A stretch of DNA of 64,000 nucleotides from Lobosporangium transversale (taxonomy: Eukaryota; Mortierellomycota; Mortierellomycetes; Mortierellales; Mortierellaceae), in the NCBI RefSeq assembly GCF_002105155.1, contig NW_019029026.1, positions 124,001 to 188,000 on the forward strand, in the 5' to 3' direction. The translations under genes and the position numbers were made by a program. The stretch's first letter is position 1, and each line of letters begins with the position of its first letter. The notes below the pieces were generated by a model. That model did not search any database. It was not told the origin of the DNA and worked only from the letters and a program-made list of their open reading frames with translations. This document shows positions 24,430-35,100 of this stretch, piece by piece.

Positions 24430-24447
24430 TTTGTTCATGATCCTTTG
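23226..24447. other. Intergenic region downstream of the FAD monooxygenase gene
   Basis: 1.2 kb with no intact gene. A plus-strand stretch near 23535-23690 reads like a fragment of coding sequence (RRDLVRMLLRGARIVHLVKP) but lacks a start and a continuation. A 34-nt T run lies at 24395-24428, just past the stop codon of the monooxygenase gene. Confidence 0.4.
24395..24428. repeat. Poly(T) tract, 34 nt
   Basis: Uninterrupted T run about 20 bases downstream of the FAD monooxygenase stop codon. Confidence 0.9.
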
Positions 24448-26941
24448 TTACAGGTGTTGTTTGAACTGACGGAGACAAAGCCCAGAGACCGAGCGCATCC
24501 GTTTTGACGGTGTTTGCGACCGTGCCTTGAATTCACCTCGATCCTCAACAAATGGGAGGAAAATGGCCTGGGGACGATAGGAGAGCATCTTATCTAGGAT
24601 AGTCTCCTGAATCTTGCTGGGTAAAATGTTTAGGAACATATTCCGGATAAGTGTCTCAGTCCATTTGTGTCCACCACTAAGTCGCCCCATGTGCCGACTG
24701 CCCTGTACTGCGGCTTTACCACATACGGCTCGTTCTCGGTAATAGGCCTCAAACGTTGCTTGAATATCTTGTGGCGATGTCGACGGTATCTCATATAATA
24801 GGTTGGCAAGGCTCACAGCATCCAACATTGCCTGTGCTGCTCCCTATGATTATTCCAAAGAATGTGATAGCAAACAAGAATAAATATGATAAGCACAACC
24901 GAATCAAGTGCCAAAAGTCGTGTTCAGTTATGTTAATGCATATATTCAAACATAAAGTCATTTACCTGTCTGCAATTCAGACATACAATGTTAAATTGAC
25001 AACATGGAGTTTAAAAAAGAGAATAGGAATAGTTAAACAGAGAGCTTCATGTGCATGTTACATTCACATATACAAATAGAGCTAAAAGCTACTGGTCAAA
25101 TGTAGCGCACTGATCCCTACTTACCCAGCATGAGGAACAACCTATAGGATGAGCGCAACATAGCACAGGAGGAAGATGACAATAGTTGATTGATCAAGCA
25201 CAAATGGGATGAAGAGTGTTAGAACACGTTTGGCTAAGATGTATCCCGTTGAGTCAATGTGATTACAAATGGGTTGGGAGCAACTTTTTTTTTCAGTGCA
25301 TTAAAAATGCACATTTGCGTTGTTCCAAATGCACACGTGTCTCAGGGATGAAAAAACGTTTTTCTTCTGTTGTTACCTTGTGGCATGCTGTTTGAGGATG
25401 CAGATGCAAGATTAAAAAAAAGAGATTAAATAACTATCACATCAAAACAGACATGGATGTTTATTTGTTTATTTGATCGTGCTTCCAAGCTGCAATTACA
25501 AACTTACCATCACCCATTAGCACTGTTCGCTCATGATACCAGGTTTCAAAGAACTGATCACAGTTAAAATAAAGAAAAAGAAGGATGTTATTGCCAGGTC
25601 AAGACCCACGTTGTACGACCACAGCAAGATAAATGTATATCCAGGACAATGTAGGAGCTACTATTACCTTTTCTTCAAGAAGAACCTTTGATATTCTATC
25701 GGTTGGTGTCTTGTCAATCACATCTGCCAATGTGCCTCCATATGGGCATACGAAATCTCTACATTGGTTAATCATCTCCTTAACCTGCGATGGACCCCAG
25801 TCTGAGGAACGGATATTATGCTCTTGTCTGATCTGCGTTGTAGGGAGGTTATAGGTGACACGCCATGCCACTCTATTCTTAGTGAGAGGAATCAACCACC
25901 ACTGTAGGTAAGAAAAAAAAAAAAAAAGAAAAAGAAAAAGAACGGATAAATTAGTATGCGGGTGAGCCATGCCATGTGTTTTCGTTTTGCTTCCGTTGAG
26001 TACAAAGCATGCAAGATTGCGCAATTCTAATCTGGTTCGTTCTGTTCTGTGCATTGTGTTTTCTTGTTAAGCGTGTAATTATTTTCATTCTCTTACCGAA
26101 TAAGGCTTGTCTTTCCCAATGACTACCATCATATCACAGGTGTCTCTGGTCAAGTCGGGAAAATAGATGGGATCGATTGGATCTGTGATGCCTAGAACAT
26201 GTGTATATATATGTTATTCATATGCCGTGTAGGTAATAGGCGTTAGCGAAGGATATATATTTAATTGCTTTTCCAAAGAAAAGAATAAAGAGAAAAAGAG
26301 CAATGGAAGCAGTGAGCCTGCAAAAAAAAAAAAAAAAAAAAAAAAAAGCAGCCTCAATCTCTCTTCTTTTTCATGTGTAAACGGACTTGGTCTTACCTAC
26401 AAGGCAGTGATGATCGAAGGCTAATGGGGCCATATCCGATTTAGGAAGCAGGTTCTGAAACTGCAAGTCTCTGTAAAGAGACTGTCGCACGCAGGAATAG
26501 GCGCCATCTGCACCCACGAGGATATCCCCGACAAAGTAGCTGGAATCTGTACACCGCACCAGTACACGTTCTTGATTTTGCTCGATGTCACAGACGCGCT
26601 TCCCAGTGATGATCCTTTCTTTTGGGATTCTTGATAGGAGGAGTTTGTAGAGCGAAGGACGATCCATGATTCTGAATACGCACAAATAAAAATAAGCACA
26701 CGAACACAAAGAATAAGACGTTCACTAGTTTAGACTATCGTCACCATAGCATATTCCGACACGCTGTAATTTGCTCTGACATGTAGTCGAAGCTTAAAAA
26801 GAACCCAACAGGGATTGAGACCATCCAAGAGGCATCGTTTTATTTCCCCCCTTTTCCTTCTCTCCCCTCACCCCTTGCTTCCATCAGCAAAGTGGCTATT
26901 TACCTGTTGTGATATCCATATCGACTATTAATTAGGGAAAG

Positions 26942-26973
<32 letters not shown>

Positions 26974-27361
26974 TTGAATGTCCAACTCTATTTGCTTTTT
27001 TTTTTTCCTTTTCATAAAACTAATATGAAAGATAAAAATATACATTAATTAGGTGGATGCATATCTACCTCTTTGAATCGGAGTAAAGATCAATCGAGCC
27101 AATTTTTGTCATACTTTCTTTGAGAAAAGTCATGGAACTAATAGGCTTGGAGATGGCTTCAAGTTCTGGAAGCATTCCCAATTGTTCAAACAGGGGTTGG
27201 ATTGATTGATTTAATGAGATGCTGCTACCCAATGGGATCAGCTCCCCTGCATGCTTTTCCAGGATGATGAATGGTATGCCAGCCTGTTCCAATAAAAGAC
27301 CTAAGGTGAGACCACCAAGGCCAGCTCCTACAATCAAGACTCTGAGTTGTGATGAAGCCAT
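24448..27361 (-). CDS. FAD-dependent monooxygenase (PHBH/UbiH-like), ten exons including microexons
   Basis: Group A flavin monooxygenase, which uses FAD and NAD(P)H to hydroxylate an aromatic or similar substrate; the substrate is unknown. Exons: 27361-27069, 26924-26904 (21 nt), 26671-26397, 26191-26097, 25901-25668, 25553-25508 (46 nt), 25387-25377 (11 nt), 25141-25125 (17 nt), 24969-24966 (4 nt) and 24843-24448. They join in frame to 463 residues. The FAD dinucleotide-binding motif is VLIVGAGLGGLTLG (about residue 9 on). The middle DG motif is VGADGAYSCVRQ. The second FAD motif is LMGDACHKVVPHAGQG (about 318-333), continuing AAQAMLDAVSLANLL; it exists only when the 11-, 17- and 4-nt exons are all included. 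All their borders are AG|exon|GT. No neighbouring gene suggests a pathway. No signal peptide is seen. Confidence 0.93.
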
Positions 27362-29623
27362 GCTTATCTGATGTATCAGGTCAATCAGGTCGTCAGGATG
27401 CGAGAGAGCTTTTGCACAAGGATTTTTTTTGTTTGTGTCAAAAAAATTTTGTGTATGTGTATGTAAAGTAACCGAGTGAATGGTACAAAAGCAGTTGTGG
27501 TTGTTGTGTTCAAGACAAAAAGACAAGTGCAATTGGCCGTAATGATCTCCTTTCGAATTAAGGATAAATTACGTCTGAGAATATGAGAATTACACAAAAA
27601 AAAGCAAATAGAGCGAGAAATGAAGAATGAGGGAAAAAGAGTGAGCAGACGAGAGAAAGAAGCATAAAATAGTAAAAACGGAATTTTCAAAGAATAAAAA
27701 AGAAAAGAAAAGATCAAATCAACGGTTTTTATATGTTGCTGCATTGAGTCAAGTCGTTGGATCCCGCAATAGATTGTTTGCAAGATGGACCGAGGTCCTG
27801 TGTCTTCTTTTCGGGTATGGATATGGGCGCAGAGGGGGGATCAATACACGGACCCCAATCGGGTCTGGCAAAAAACACATTTAGGCATCAAACTATCAAT
27901 GCGAACTATGCGCATGAGGGTAAGAGTATGAGAATGAACTCTTTTTTGTTGATGTTTATTGCTTTATGCAATTTCTTCAGCGCTCACGAAAGAGAGAATG
28001 GATAGGATAGTCTACCATTAGAGATGGACAGGTTGAAAAAAAAAAGAAAAAAAAACGAACGAATGGGTGACTAGCTCATTGGCTGGATGGCATTCGATTG
28101 ATTTACACACGGATAGAAACTGAAAAAAAAAAAAAAAAAAAAAAAAAGTGCATATTAGCCCTATTGCTTCACGGAAGGCGGGGTTGTCGTCTTTTTAAAG
28201 TTTGGGTAACTGAATCCAATCCAAGTTGTTAAAAAAAAAAAAAAAAAAAAAAAATATGGGATGGTATACTTATGCAACCCGAGGTTATACGCTTAGACTA
28301 TGCAAGATATACCATGGAAATGGTCAATAATAGTTAGAATACCGATGGATATATTTGTTACATTGTATATATCTATACATAACCAATTGTATATACCCTT
28401 GCTTCTGCAAACAAACAAATAAAAAAAGGTCGAGACTGTTGGGTGCTGTGATCCTGCGATACTTAAAATGCTGTGGGCGTACGATCGTGTCATATCAAAC
28501 TCGATCTTCGATCTTTGCTCTTACCTACTTTTCACTTTTTTTTTTTTTTTTTTTTTTTCTCGCGCTATTCATTCGCTCTTTCACGCGTGTATTATGTATA
28601 TTTGTGTTTGCACGAATGAGACGTCCGCCGCCCGGGGGCCCCGTTCAAACGGGGTAAACCATAAATGATTGAGCTTGATAATTGTTGACAACACTGATAG
28701 CAACAAAACAACCTCTCAATGGATGATATTATATAATTATATAAATATAACGATGGTAATAAAGACGAAGAGCTAGAGCAATAGGGAAAAAGGAAAAGGG
28801 AGAAAGGAGGAAAACACTGGTAGATTTGTTTATACGGTTCTATTTCCGCTGTTTACAATCTATTCATTCGGGGTACGTGAATGAAGGTTTATGAGCTGAC
28901 GGATGGATATTCTTTCCAACGGCTGGCTAGATGAATGCTTTGCTTGTTGACTCTCGAAGTTACACATGGAATTACTGAAGGATATTTTTTTCTTGATTAC
29001 ACAAAAGGTACAAGGGGGGTAGTATATTTATACACCACAGACAGTTTGTAGTGGATACCTCTCAACTGATACAAACTAGTTCCTCTTGTATTTTATTTAT
29101 TTTTTTGAGCTGTGCAATGTGCATTATTCATTACATATTTATATCAATACCCGAGGCAGATTCAAACAGCATCTTCACTCCAATTTTTGGCAGGAACATG
29201 GCACATCTCATGTAATATTGATTAAATAAAGGTTTTCAACTTCCCAATTGGCCAATGCTCATCTTCTATCGCTCAACATCTTTTCTTCGTCTCCCTAGCT
29301 GTGCTTCTACGGTCCATCTCCTTCTCTCTCACACACACTCAAAGGCATGATCTTATGCATTCAATCGCATATACCACTCTGGATAAATATCCCCGAATAG
29401 AAACGGGATATCCTGTCAGAACCGACCATGCGCCAGGGTGTTAATCTCAAACACCTCATACATGGATATAAAATATATTTCTCTCTTCCCAATCTTATCT
29501 CTTTCCATGCTTCTGCAGCTGTCCCAATCAGGAGAACCCTATTGTTTGGTCTATCTTCATCCTTTGGCATTGATGCATCGACCTTACCCGGCTCTTAGTT
29601 TAGTAATCAGAATATTTTCTTAT
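27362..29623. other. Gene-poor region between AAR2 and the FAD monooxygenase gene
   Basis: 2.3 kb without a supported gene. It holds the monooxygenase 5' flank, and A or T runs at about 28123-28147, 28230-28253 and 28537-28558. A GC-rich palindrome lies at 28639-28654. Short open frames here lack protein-like features. Confidence 0.5.
28639..28654. repeat. GC-rich perfect hairpin
   Basis: CCCCGTT-CA-AACGGGG: seven paired bases with a two-base centre, next to a CCCGGGGG run, inside otherwise AT-rich sequence. The function is unknown. Confidence 0.7.
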
Positions 29624-31317
29624 TTATTCAACAATAACAGGTGCATATTCGCCTTCCTCTTTATAATCCTCATCCTCATCATCGTCATCATTCTCAATCT
29701 CTACCACTTTTTGGATCTTTTTAAAGTCCCCTGGGATCCGCCACTCAAAACTCTCTTGTACAGCTACCTGCAATGCACGCATAGGTTTGCGCAGCTCTAG
29801 ACACTGTCCACGCCGTAAAACAGACTGGATATTACGCCCCATGGATTTAAGTGCCTGTTCCAGAAAGTTTGCAGTCATATCATCTTGATCAGGTGATGCG
29901 AAAAGTAAATCCATAAAGAAGCTAGAGGGTATGGAAGTCAACTGATGGTGAAGCGTTTGGATAAACTCGGAAAAGAAATGAGTGTAGTTTGATGAGGATA
30001 TGGCTTCGATTGACTGACACACTAGGATAGTCATACTCTTCCATTGACGGAAAGCTCCCAGATGATAGCTTAGGAGCATGGTTACAAAGGCCACTTGATA
30101 TTCACCGAGGTATGCAGATGTGTCTAATATCGGTGCGGTAATCCAGTAAACGAATAAAATAAAATGAGAAAGCGTAGTCAGCAAACTTTACTCTGTGCAA
30201 TTATCAGATCTTCGCTGTATGCGCATATTAATAGCTACTAGAAACGAAAAAACCATCACATACCTAAATTATAAACAGTCGTGAAAAGGTGATTAAAGAG
30301 CCAGCTTTTATCAAGACTATAACGCGTCACTTCCTCACCAACAGCGCCTTTTCGGAATGATGACCGGAGATCAATAGGGGTAAATCTAACAAAAGGATTT
30401 CTCTTGTCTGTATTCGACATTGTAAATTTTGATTGGGAAATGTGAGCCTTTTCTTTCGTTACTTCTGCTGGAGACTCCGGATCAATGTTCATCTTCATTT
30501 CTGCGTCAGTATCGATTTTTCCCTTCTCCTCCTTCTCTTCTTCCTCTTCTTCTTCCTGGATCGTCTCCGTCGCCTGAGTCTGTTGAGCTTGTCGGTGAAA
30601 GTCCTCCGCTTCAGCCTTCGTCTTTTCTTCCTTTTGCTGGCGGTCAATAATTTTGGTTGCCCTCTCTAGTTCTTCATGTAACTGATCGTCATGTGAGTCC
30701 ACAAACCCTTCACACTGAAAAATCCTGTTGATGGTTTGCTTTGAGATGTGATTCGAAAGCTTCACCCATGCTGGATAGGTCGATTCTGGAGGCAAAAGTG
30801 GGTATGGCCCGAGGAACGGATCAAATTCCTGGATACCTGTGATCATCGAGACAGACGCGCAAACTTTATTAATCCAAATATAAAGAATAGAGCTTTTTTT
30901 TTTTTTTTTTTTTTTTTCTATTTTCCTACCTGCTTTGTACCGTGCAATTTGATCTTTATCTTTCTCAAGCTCCATTTCCTCGTTGTACGCGCTCCATTTC
31001 ATGATAACAACCTCGCCACTCTCAAAATAATGCCAAAAGCCTACTCTAACATTGCCTCCCGTAACTCCACCCTCTGTCACTTCAACCGTTTCCCTCTCTT
31101 TAGCATCTTCTCTTGCTTCTGCTTGTGTAGTTTGGGTATTGTGAAGCGAGTAATAAACAAAATGTGCACCAGGCGGAATGATCTTTATCCCTTTGAAGCG
31201 TGGCCCTGTATTCCAGCAATTGACGTCGATTCCAAATTCAAGTTGATTGTGTGGTGCATCCAAAACCAAAAGAATAGCACCAGCTTTAAACAATTTTTTA
31301 AGTGTTTCGTTGTCCAT
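29624..31317 (-). CDS. AAR2: AAR2 splicing factor (U5 snRNP assembly)
   Basis: AAR2 binds Prp8 in the cytoplasm during U5 snRNP assembly and is later exchanged for Brr2 (known of the family). Exons 31317-30930, 30836-30264 and 30123-29624 join in frame to 486 residues. The N-terminal domain shows GAILLVLDAPHNQLEFGIDV and the diagnostic FKGIKIIPPGAHFVYYS, then VGFWHYFESGEVVIMKW. After a charged linker with Gln/Glu runs, the C-terminal helical domain begins LGEYQVAFVTMLLSYHLGAF and ends in an Asp/Glu-rich tail. Without splicing of intron 1, a Lys run from an A tract would be translated. The gene is divergent from the methyltransferase gene, with 213 nt between the start codons. Confidence 0.95.
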
Positions 31318-31530
31318 GCTATTTTTTTTTTTTTTTTTTTTTTTTCAATGTCAAAAAATGAAGCGTAGAATGAAAAAGTTTTGTCTATAAGCAAGTGTGG
31401 CACGGCACTTTATGCACACACGTGCCACAGGCTTTCAGCAGTCGCAGCCAAAACAAAAAAAAAATTACACTTTTATTTTTTTTGACTTCGCTTCTTTTCT
31501 AACATACACCGCTACGATCGCTGGATTACC
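31318..31530. promoter_or_regulatory. Divergent promoter of AAR2 and the methyltransferase gene
   Basis: 213 nt between two start codons. It contains an inverted repeat, TGTGGCACG at 31396-31404 and CGTGCCACA at 31421-31429. A CACGTG E-box at 31419-31424 overlaps the second arm, and a T run lies at 31322-31345. Such a palindrome in a shared promoter may be a transcription-factor site; this is inference. Confidence 0.5.
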
Positions 31531-32898
31531 ATGTATTACTATATCCGCTTACTAAAGAACACGCCAGTAGAGGCTGTCATCCAGGAACCCTTCAAAATAG
31601 TCTTCACAATCACTACAGACCTGACGGAAAAATTTTACGACAAGCCATGCAAACTCAAATGCCAGGCTGTTATCAGAGCAGCTATTACACATCAAGACTC
31701 TGTCAGTGATGCAGAAAACCTCACGACTATTATCCCTCAAGGGCTCTCGCAAGGGAGCTCGCTTGACTATGATCCAAATATTGGATATTGCTCCGTTGAC
31801 CTCCGCATAGCACCTTGTTTAACCGCCTATGATGAGTGTCAGCTCGTTCTCAGCCTTGATCCAACCGCCTTTAATACTCGTCAACTGGGAGCTAAATGCT
31901 TGGTTGAGCCACCAGAGTATGAGATCATACCTGCATGGTCACTACCTATCCGCTTGAGGCCAGCAGCATTGGATTTTTCAAGGAAGACCAAACATCGCCA
32001 AGGCAACAAGAAGAATCTTACCGACACACGTCAAGATCTGGTGGAACGTCACTTCCGCCTACCGCCACATTTCGCAAGTAAACATGGATCCGGTCGATCG
32101 CTCCTTGTTCGCGAGGATGCAACAGAAGGAATTATGGCGAGGCATATTTGGGACTCGGGCGTATTCATGGCTAAATACCTAATGCAGGAAGGGTCATGGC
32201 TGAGTCAATACATGAGCGAAACAAGAGAACACAGAAAGAAGGAAGAGGCACCTATAGAAACATCCCTATCTAATCTCTCAGTAACAGACATGACAAATAC
32301 CTCTAGTGATTCAACAGCCGTTTCAATGCCAGTAGATATACCCTCTACGATATCAGCAGATGTAACAGCAGCATCACCTTCTTCCATTCCTAATTATAGC
32401 AAGAACGAGACCGAGGGTGAAACTAAATCTGAAGCCAAGACTAAGAACCGAGAAAGAGTCTGTCTCGAACTTGGAGCAGGAACAGGATTGGTAGGGATTG
32501 CAGTTGCTATCGCTTTCCCAGAACTGAATGTACTATCAACCGATTTGGATGAAGCGTTGACTCTGATGCAACAAAATGTGGATGCAAACGCAGCTTTATT
32601 ACCTGATATGAATATAAAAGTCGGGTTTTTGGACTGGACGGAGAAAGATCGAGTGGTAAATCCAGTTGAAATTTTGCTTTTAGCCGATGTGGTCTACAAT
32701 GATTTATCGCACGATTGGCTATTGCAGACAATCCTGGATTACAGCGATGAGGAAACTAAAGTATTACTAGGGTATAAATTCCGTCATGAAGCTGAACAAA
32801 AGTTCTTTGACCGAGCCAAAGCTTACTTTGATATTGTGAACGTGCACCAGCAAGACACCATGCAGCTCTTTGTGCTGACACGCAAAGTTAATATATAG
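31531..32898 (+). CDS. Family-16 (METTL21-like) protein methyltransferase
   Basis: Single exon, 455 residues. It is a seven-beta-strand, S-adenosylmethionine-dependent methyltransferase of the family that methylates lysines on non-histone proteins. Motif I is VCLELGAGTGLVGIAVA (about residue 310), the acidic ribose-binding loop is LSTDLDEAL, and the post-II motif is EILLLADVVYND. A HIWDSGVFMAKYLM segment before motif I is typical of the family. The first ~200 residues are a lineage extension with beta-like stretches (EPFKIVFTITTDLTEKF). A Ser/Thr-rich acidic linker (about 32220-32440) separates the entry helix from the core. The target protein cannot be told from sequence. Confidence 0.88.
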   Translation: MYYYIRLLKNTPVEAVIQEPFKIVFTITTDLTEKFYDKPCKLKCQAVIRAAITHQDSVSDAENLTTIIPQGLSQGSSLDYDPNIGYCSVDLRIAPCLTAYDECQLVLSLDPTAFNTRQLGAKCLVEPPEYEIIPAWSLPIRLRPAALDFSRKTKHRQGNKKNLTDTRQDLVERHFRLPPHFASKHGSGRSLLVREDATEGIMARHIWDSGVFMAKYLMQEGSWLSQYMSETREHRKKEEAPIETSLSNLSVTDMTNTSSDSTAVSMPVDIPSTISADVTAASPSSIPNYSKNETEGETKSEAKTKNRERVCLELGAGTGLVGIAVAIAFPELNVLSTDLDEALTLMQQNVDANAALLPDMNIKVGFLDWTEKDRVVNPVEILLLADVVYNDLSHDWLLQTILDYSDEETKVLLGYKFRHEAEQKFFDRAKAYFDIVNVHQQDTMQLFVLTRKVNI

Positions 32899-33108
32899 AA
32901 AGGGAAAGAGCTAGCAGAAATAAAAAGACTGCTCCTCAAATGCAAATGTGATAATGCCAGGAAGCTGAACCATGTTTGACAGCCAGCCACAATTTGATCT
33001 ATCCAAAAAAAAAAAAAAAAAAATTGTTAAGTATTCATTCAACTTCTTTTTGTTACTAATCGGCCTCGATCGCATAACAACATCAAACACATTTAGGACT
33101 CTAATAGG

Positions 33109-33139
<31 letters not shown>

Positions 33140-33143
33140 CGCC
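32899..33143. other. Short spacer between two plus-strand genes
   Basis: 245 nt with two A tracts (about 33005-33022 and 33113-33139). The second ends four bases before the ATG of the dioxygenase gene. Confidence 0.5.
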
Positions 33144-34489
33144 ATGCCTGACTCACAACAACCAATGTCGAATCGCCAGCGCAAGATCATGGAGCGTCAG
33201 GCTGAGCGTAATAGAGAGATGGCTGCCTTAAAACAAGCCCAAACTAGAACACCTTTTCGTGAAGCAGAACTTCAGTTTCTTTCACGTCATCCGCCACCAG
33301 ACTACTCCAAAGCTCTGAACTTTCGACAACCAGCTGAAATCTTGCTTCAAGATAATAAGATCAAGCGAGTGCTGCTTAAAAAGCAGATGGGCCAATATTC
33401 AAATTTGTTTGGCGTCAAGGAAGATCAAAGTATGGATGCAGATTCATTGGAATATGCATATCTTCACGATGATCATCCAGGTAATGTATATAGCTTAAGT
33501 TATTTTCTTTAAAAAAAAAATGGATAACGTTCATTATCTTAATTCATTAGGCATACTCTCAATCTTGAATTGGTGCTTTATGTAGGTCTAATCTACATAC
33601 CAAATGTATTTACACCTTCAGCCCAAAGAAAACTCATCAAATCGTGCCTCAAGGAATATTCGAGACACCCCAATAAGAGCAATCTCGACACACATTATTT
33701 AGTGCCTAATAGTGGACTGTGGGACCTCCACGAGGATGTTTACACAGGAAAGCGATCCCTCAACGACCATTATGTATATGTTCAGCGTAAGGCAACCACA
33801 GATGAGCATGCTAGCGGCTATGGATCCGAGGATGACAATGTTGATAGTGCTGATAATAATGGGAGCAGAGCTGGAGTAGCAGATCAAAATGAAAACGAAA
33901 ATAAAAATAGGAACAGAGACAGAAATGGCCAAGGAAGTGAATGTGAAGACCCTCAATCTGGCAACAAAAGTAACATTAACAACATCAACAATAGTAATGA
34001 TCAAGTAGAGAAGCTCAATGATATTCAACATTTCAAGTCTAGAGGCAAAACTAAATCAAAACAATCTCAACCTTCTGTCCGAACATTGGTCCCTATCATC
34101 GATGGAACCCCCTCAGTTCCAGAAGACATGACAAAGGATGATCCAGAACCATCTGCACAAGTGCCTATATTGCCACCAGGCCAGCTCGTCCGAAAGATGC
34201 GCTGGGTTACTTTGGGCTATCAGTACCACTGGCCTTCTAAAACTTACCATTTTGATCAGAGTGCTCCCTTCCCATCTGAACTTTGTACTCTATCCAAAGC
34301 AGTGGTTGAAGCTATCGATGGGGTTAGCCCTTATCCATATAGCGCGACCGATTTTGTGGCAGAGGCTGGTGTGATCAATTACTATCAACTCAAAGACCGT
34401 TTAATGGGACATGTTGACCGTAGTGAGTTAAACAAGGATGCGCCTCTTGTGTCATTTAGGTAACATTAAACCGTTTGAACTTCTATCCT

Positions 34490-34525
<36 letters not shown>

Positions 34526-34950
34526 CTAACATGACTTTTGCGTTCAGTTTTGGGCACTCTTGTATATATCTGCTTGGTGGGCCTACACGTGAAAGGTTCC
34601 CTACACCAATTCTTCTCCAGAGTGGAGATATACTTGTAATGACTGGACCATGCCGATCTGCATTTCATGGTAATGTGTTATTAACTGTTAGATCAAGAAG
34701 GTATAAAGATGAGCTAATTACTTTTTCAAATAAGGGCCATATAACGACGTTTCTGATCCTTATTTCTTTTTTTAAAGGTGTACCCAGGATCATCGAAAAC
34801 ACCCTTCCACAATATCTCCAGTCTCGTATTGATGATCCGGACTGGGATATTTATGCTGAATATCTTGCGGAAGCACGTATCAATCTCAACATCCGCCAAG
34901 TATACCCACCTAAGCGATCAGAAGAGACATTTCCACCATCTATCTTATAA
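33144..34950 (+). CDS. AlkB-family Fe(II)/2-oxoglutarate dioxygenase (ALKBH1-like)
   Basis: Oxidative demethylase of nucleic acids; the ALKBH1 branch is known to act on tRNA and possibly DNA. Exons 33144-33480, 33586-34459, 34548-34669 and 34778-34950 join in frame to 501 residues. The N-terminal lead ends at the start of the fold, LIYIPNVFTPSAQRKLIKSC. The core shows LGYQYHWPSKTYHF, the iron ligands H and D in YQLKDRLMGHVDRSE, the distal His in CRSAFHGVPRI and the 2-oxoglutarate Arg region in ARINLNIRQV. A low-complexity Asn/Asp insertion lies near 33830-34030. Intron 2 holds T19 followed directly by A15. The Arg-Ile-Asn ending favours ALKBH1 over other AlkB homologues. Confidence 0.92.
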
Positions 34951-35100
34951 TTTGAGCCTAACGAGTCTTTCAAATCCTCACTTGTTATTGTATTGTAAAA
35001 TATATTACATAGTCAGATCAATATCTCTTGATGCAGAAACTATTACAAGTACAAATATTTATTACAAAATAAAACAAAATAAAACAAAAAATCTGTATTT

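Noticed and set aside
25125-25141. Alternative reading of the 17-nt exon as GCSSCW without the 11- and 4-nt exons
   Set aside because: It keeps the frame but loses the conserved DACHK and HAGQG residues, so it is not the main isoform; it is noted as a possible skipped form.
28600-28671. tRNA gene suggested by the GTTCAAAC loop
   Set aside because: The T stem does not pair in the tRNA register, and no acceptor stem, D arm or anticodon arm can be drawn.
30837-30929. Lys-run insertion in AAR2 by reading through
   Set aside because: A GT donor after KAG and an AG acceptor before IQEFDPF remove it in phase; the Lys codons are only an A tract.
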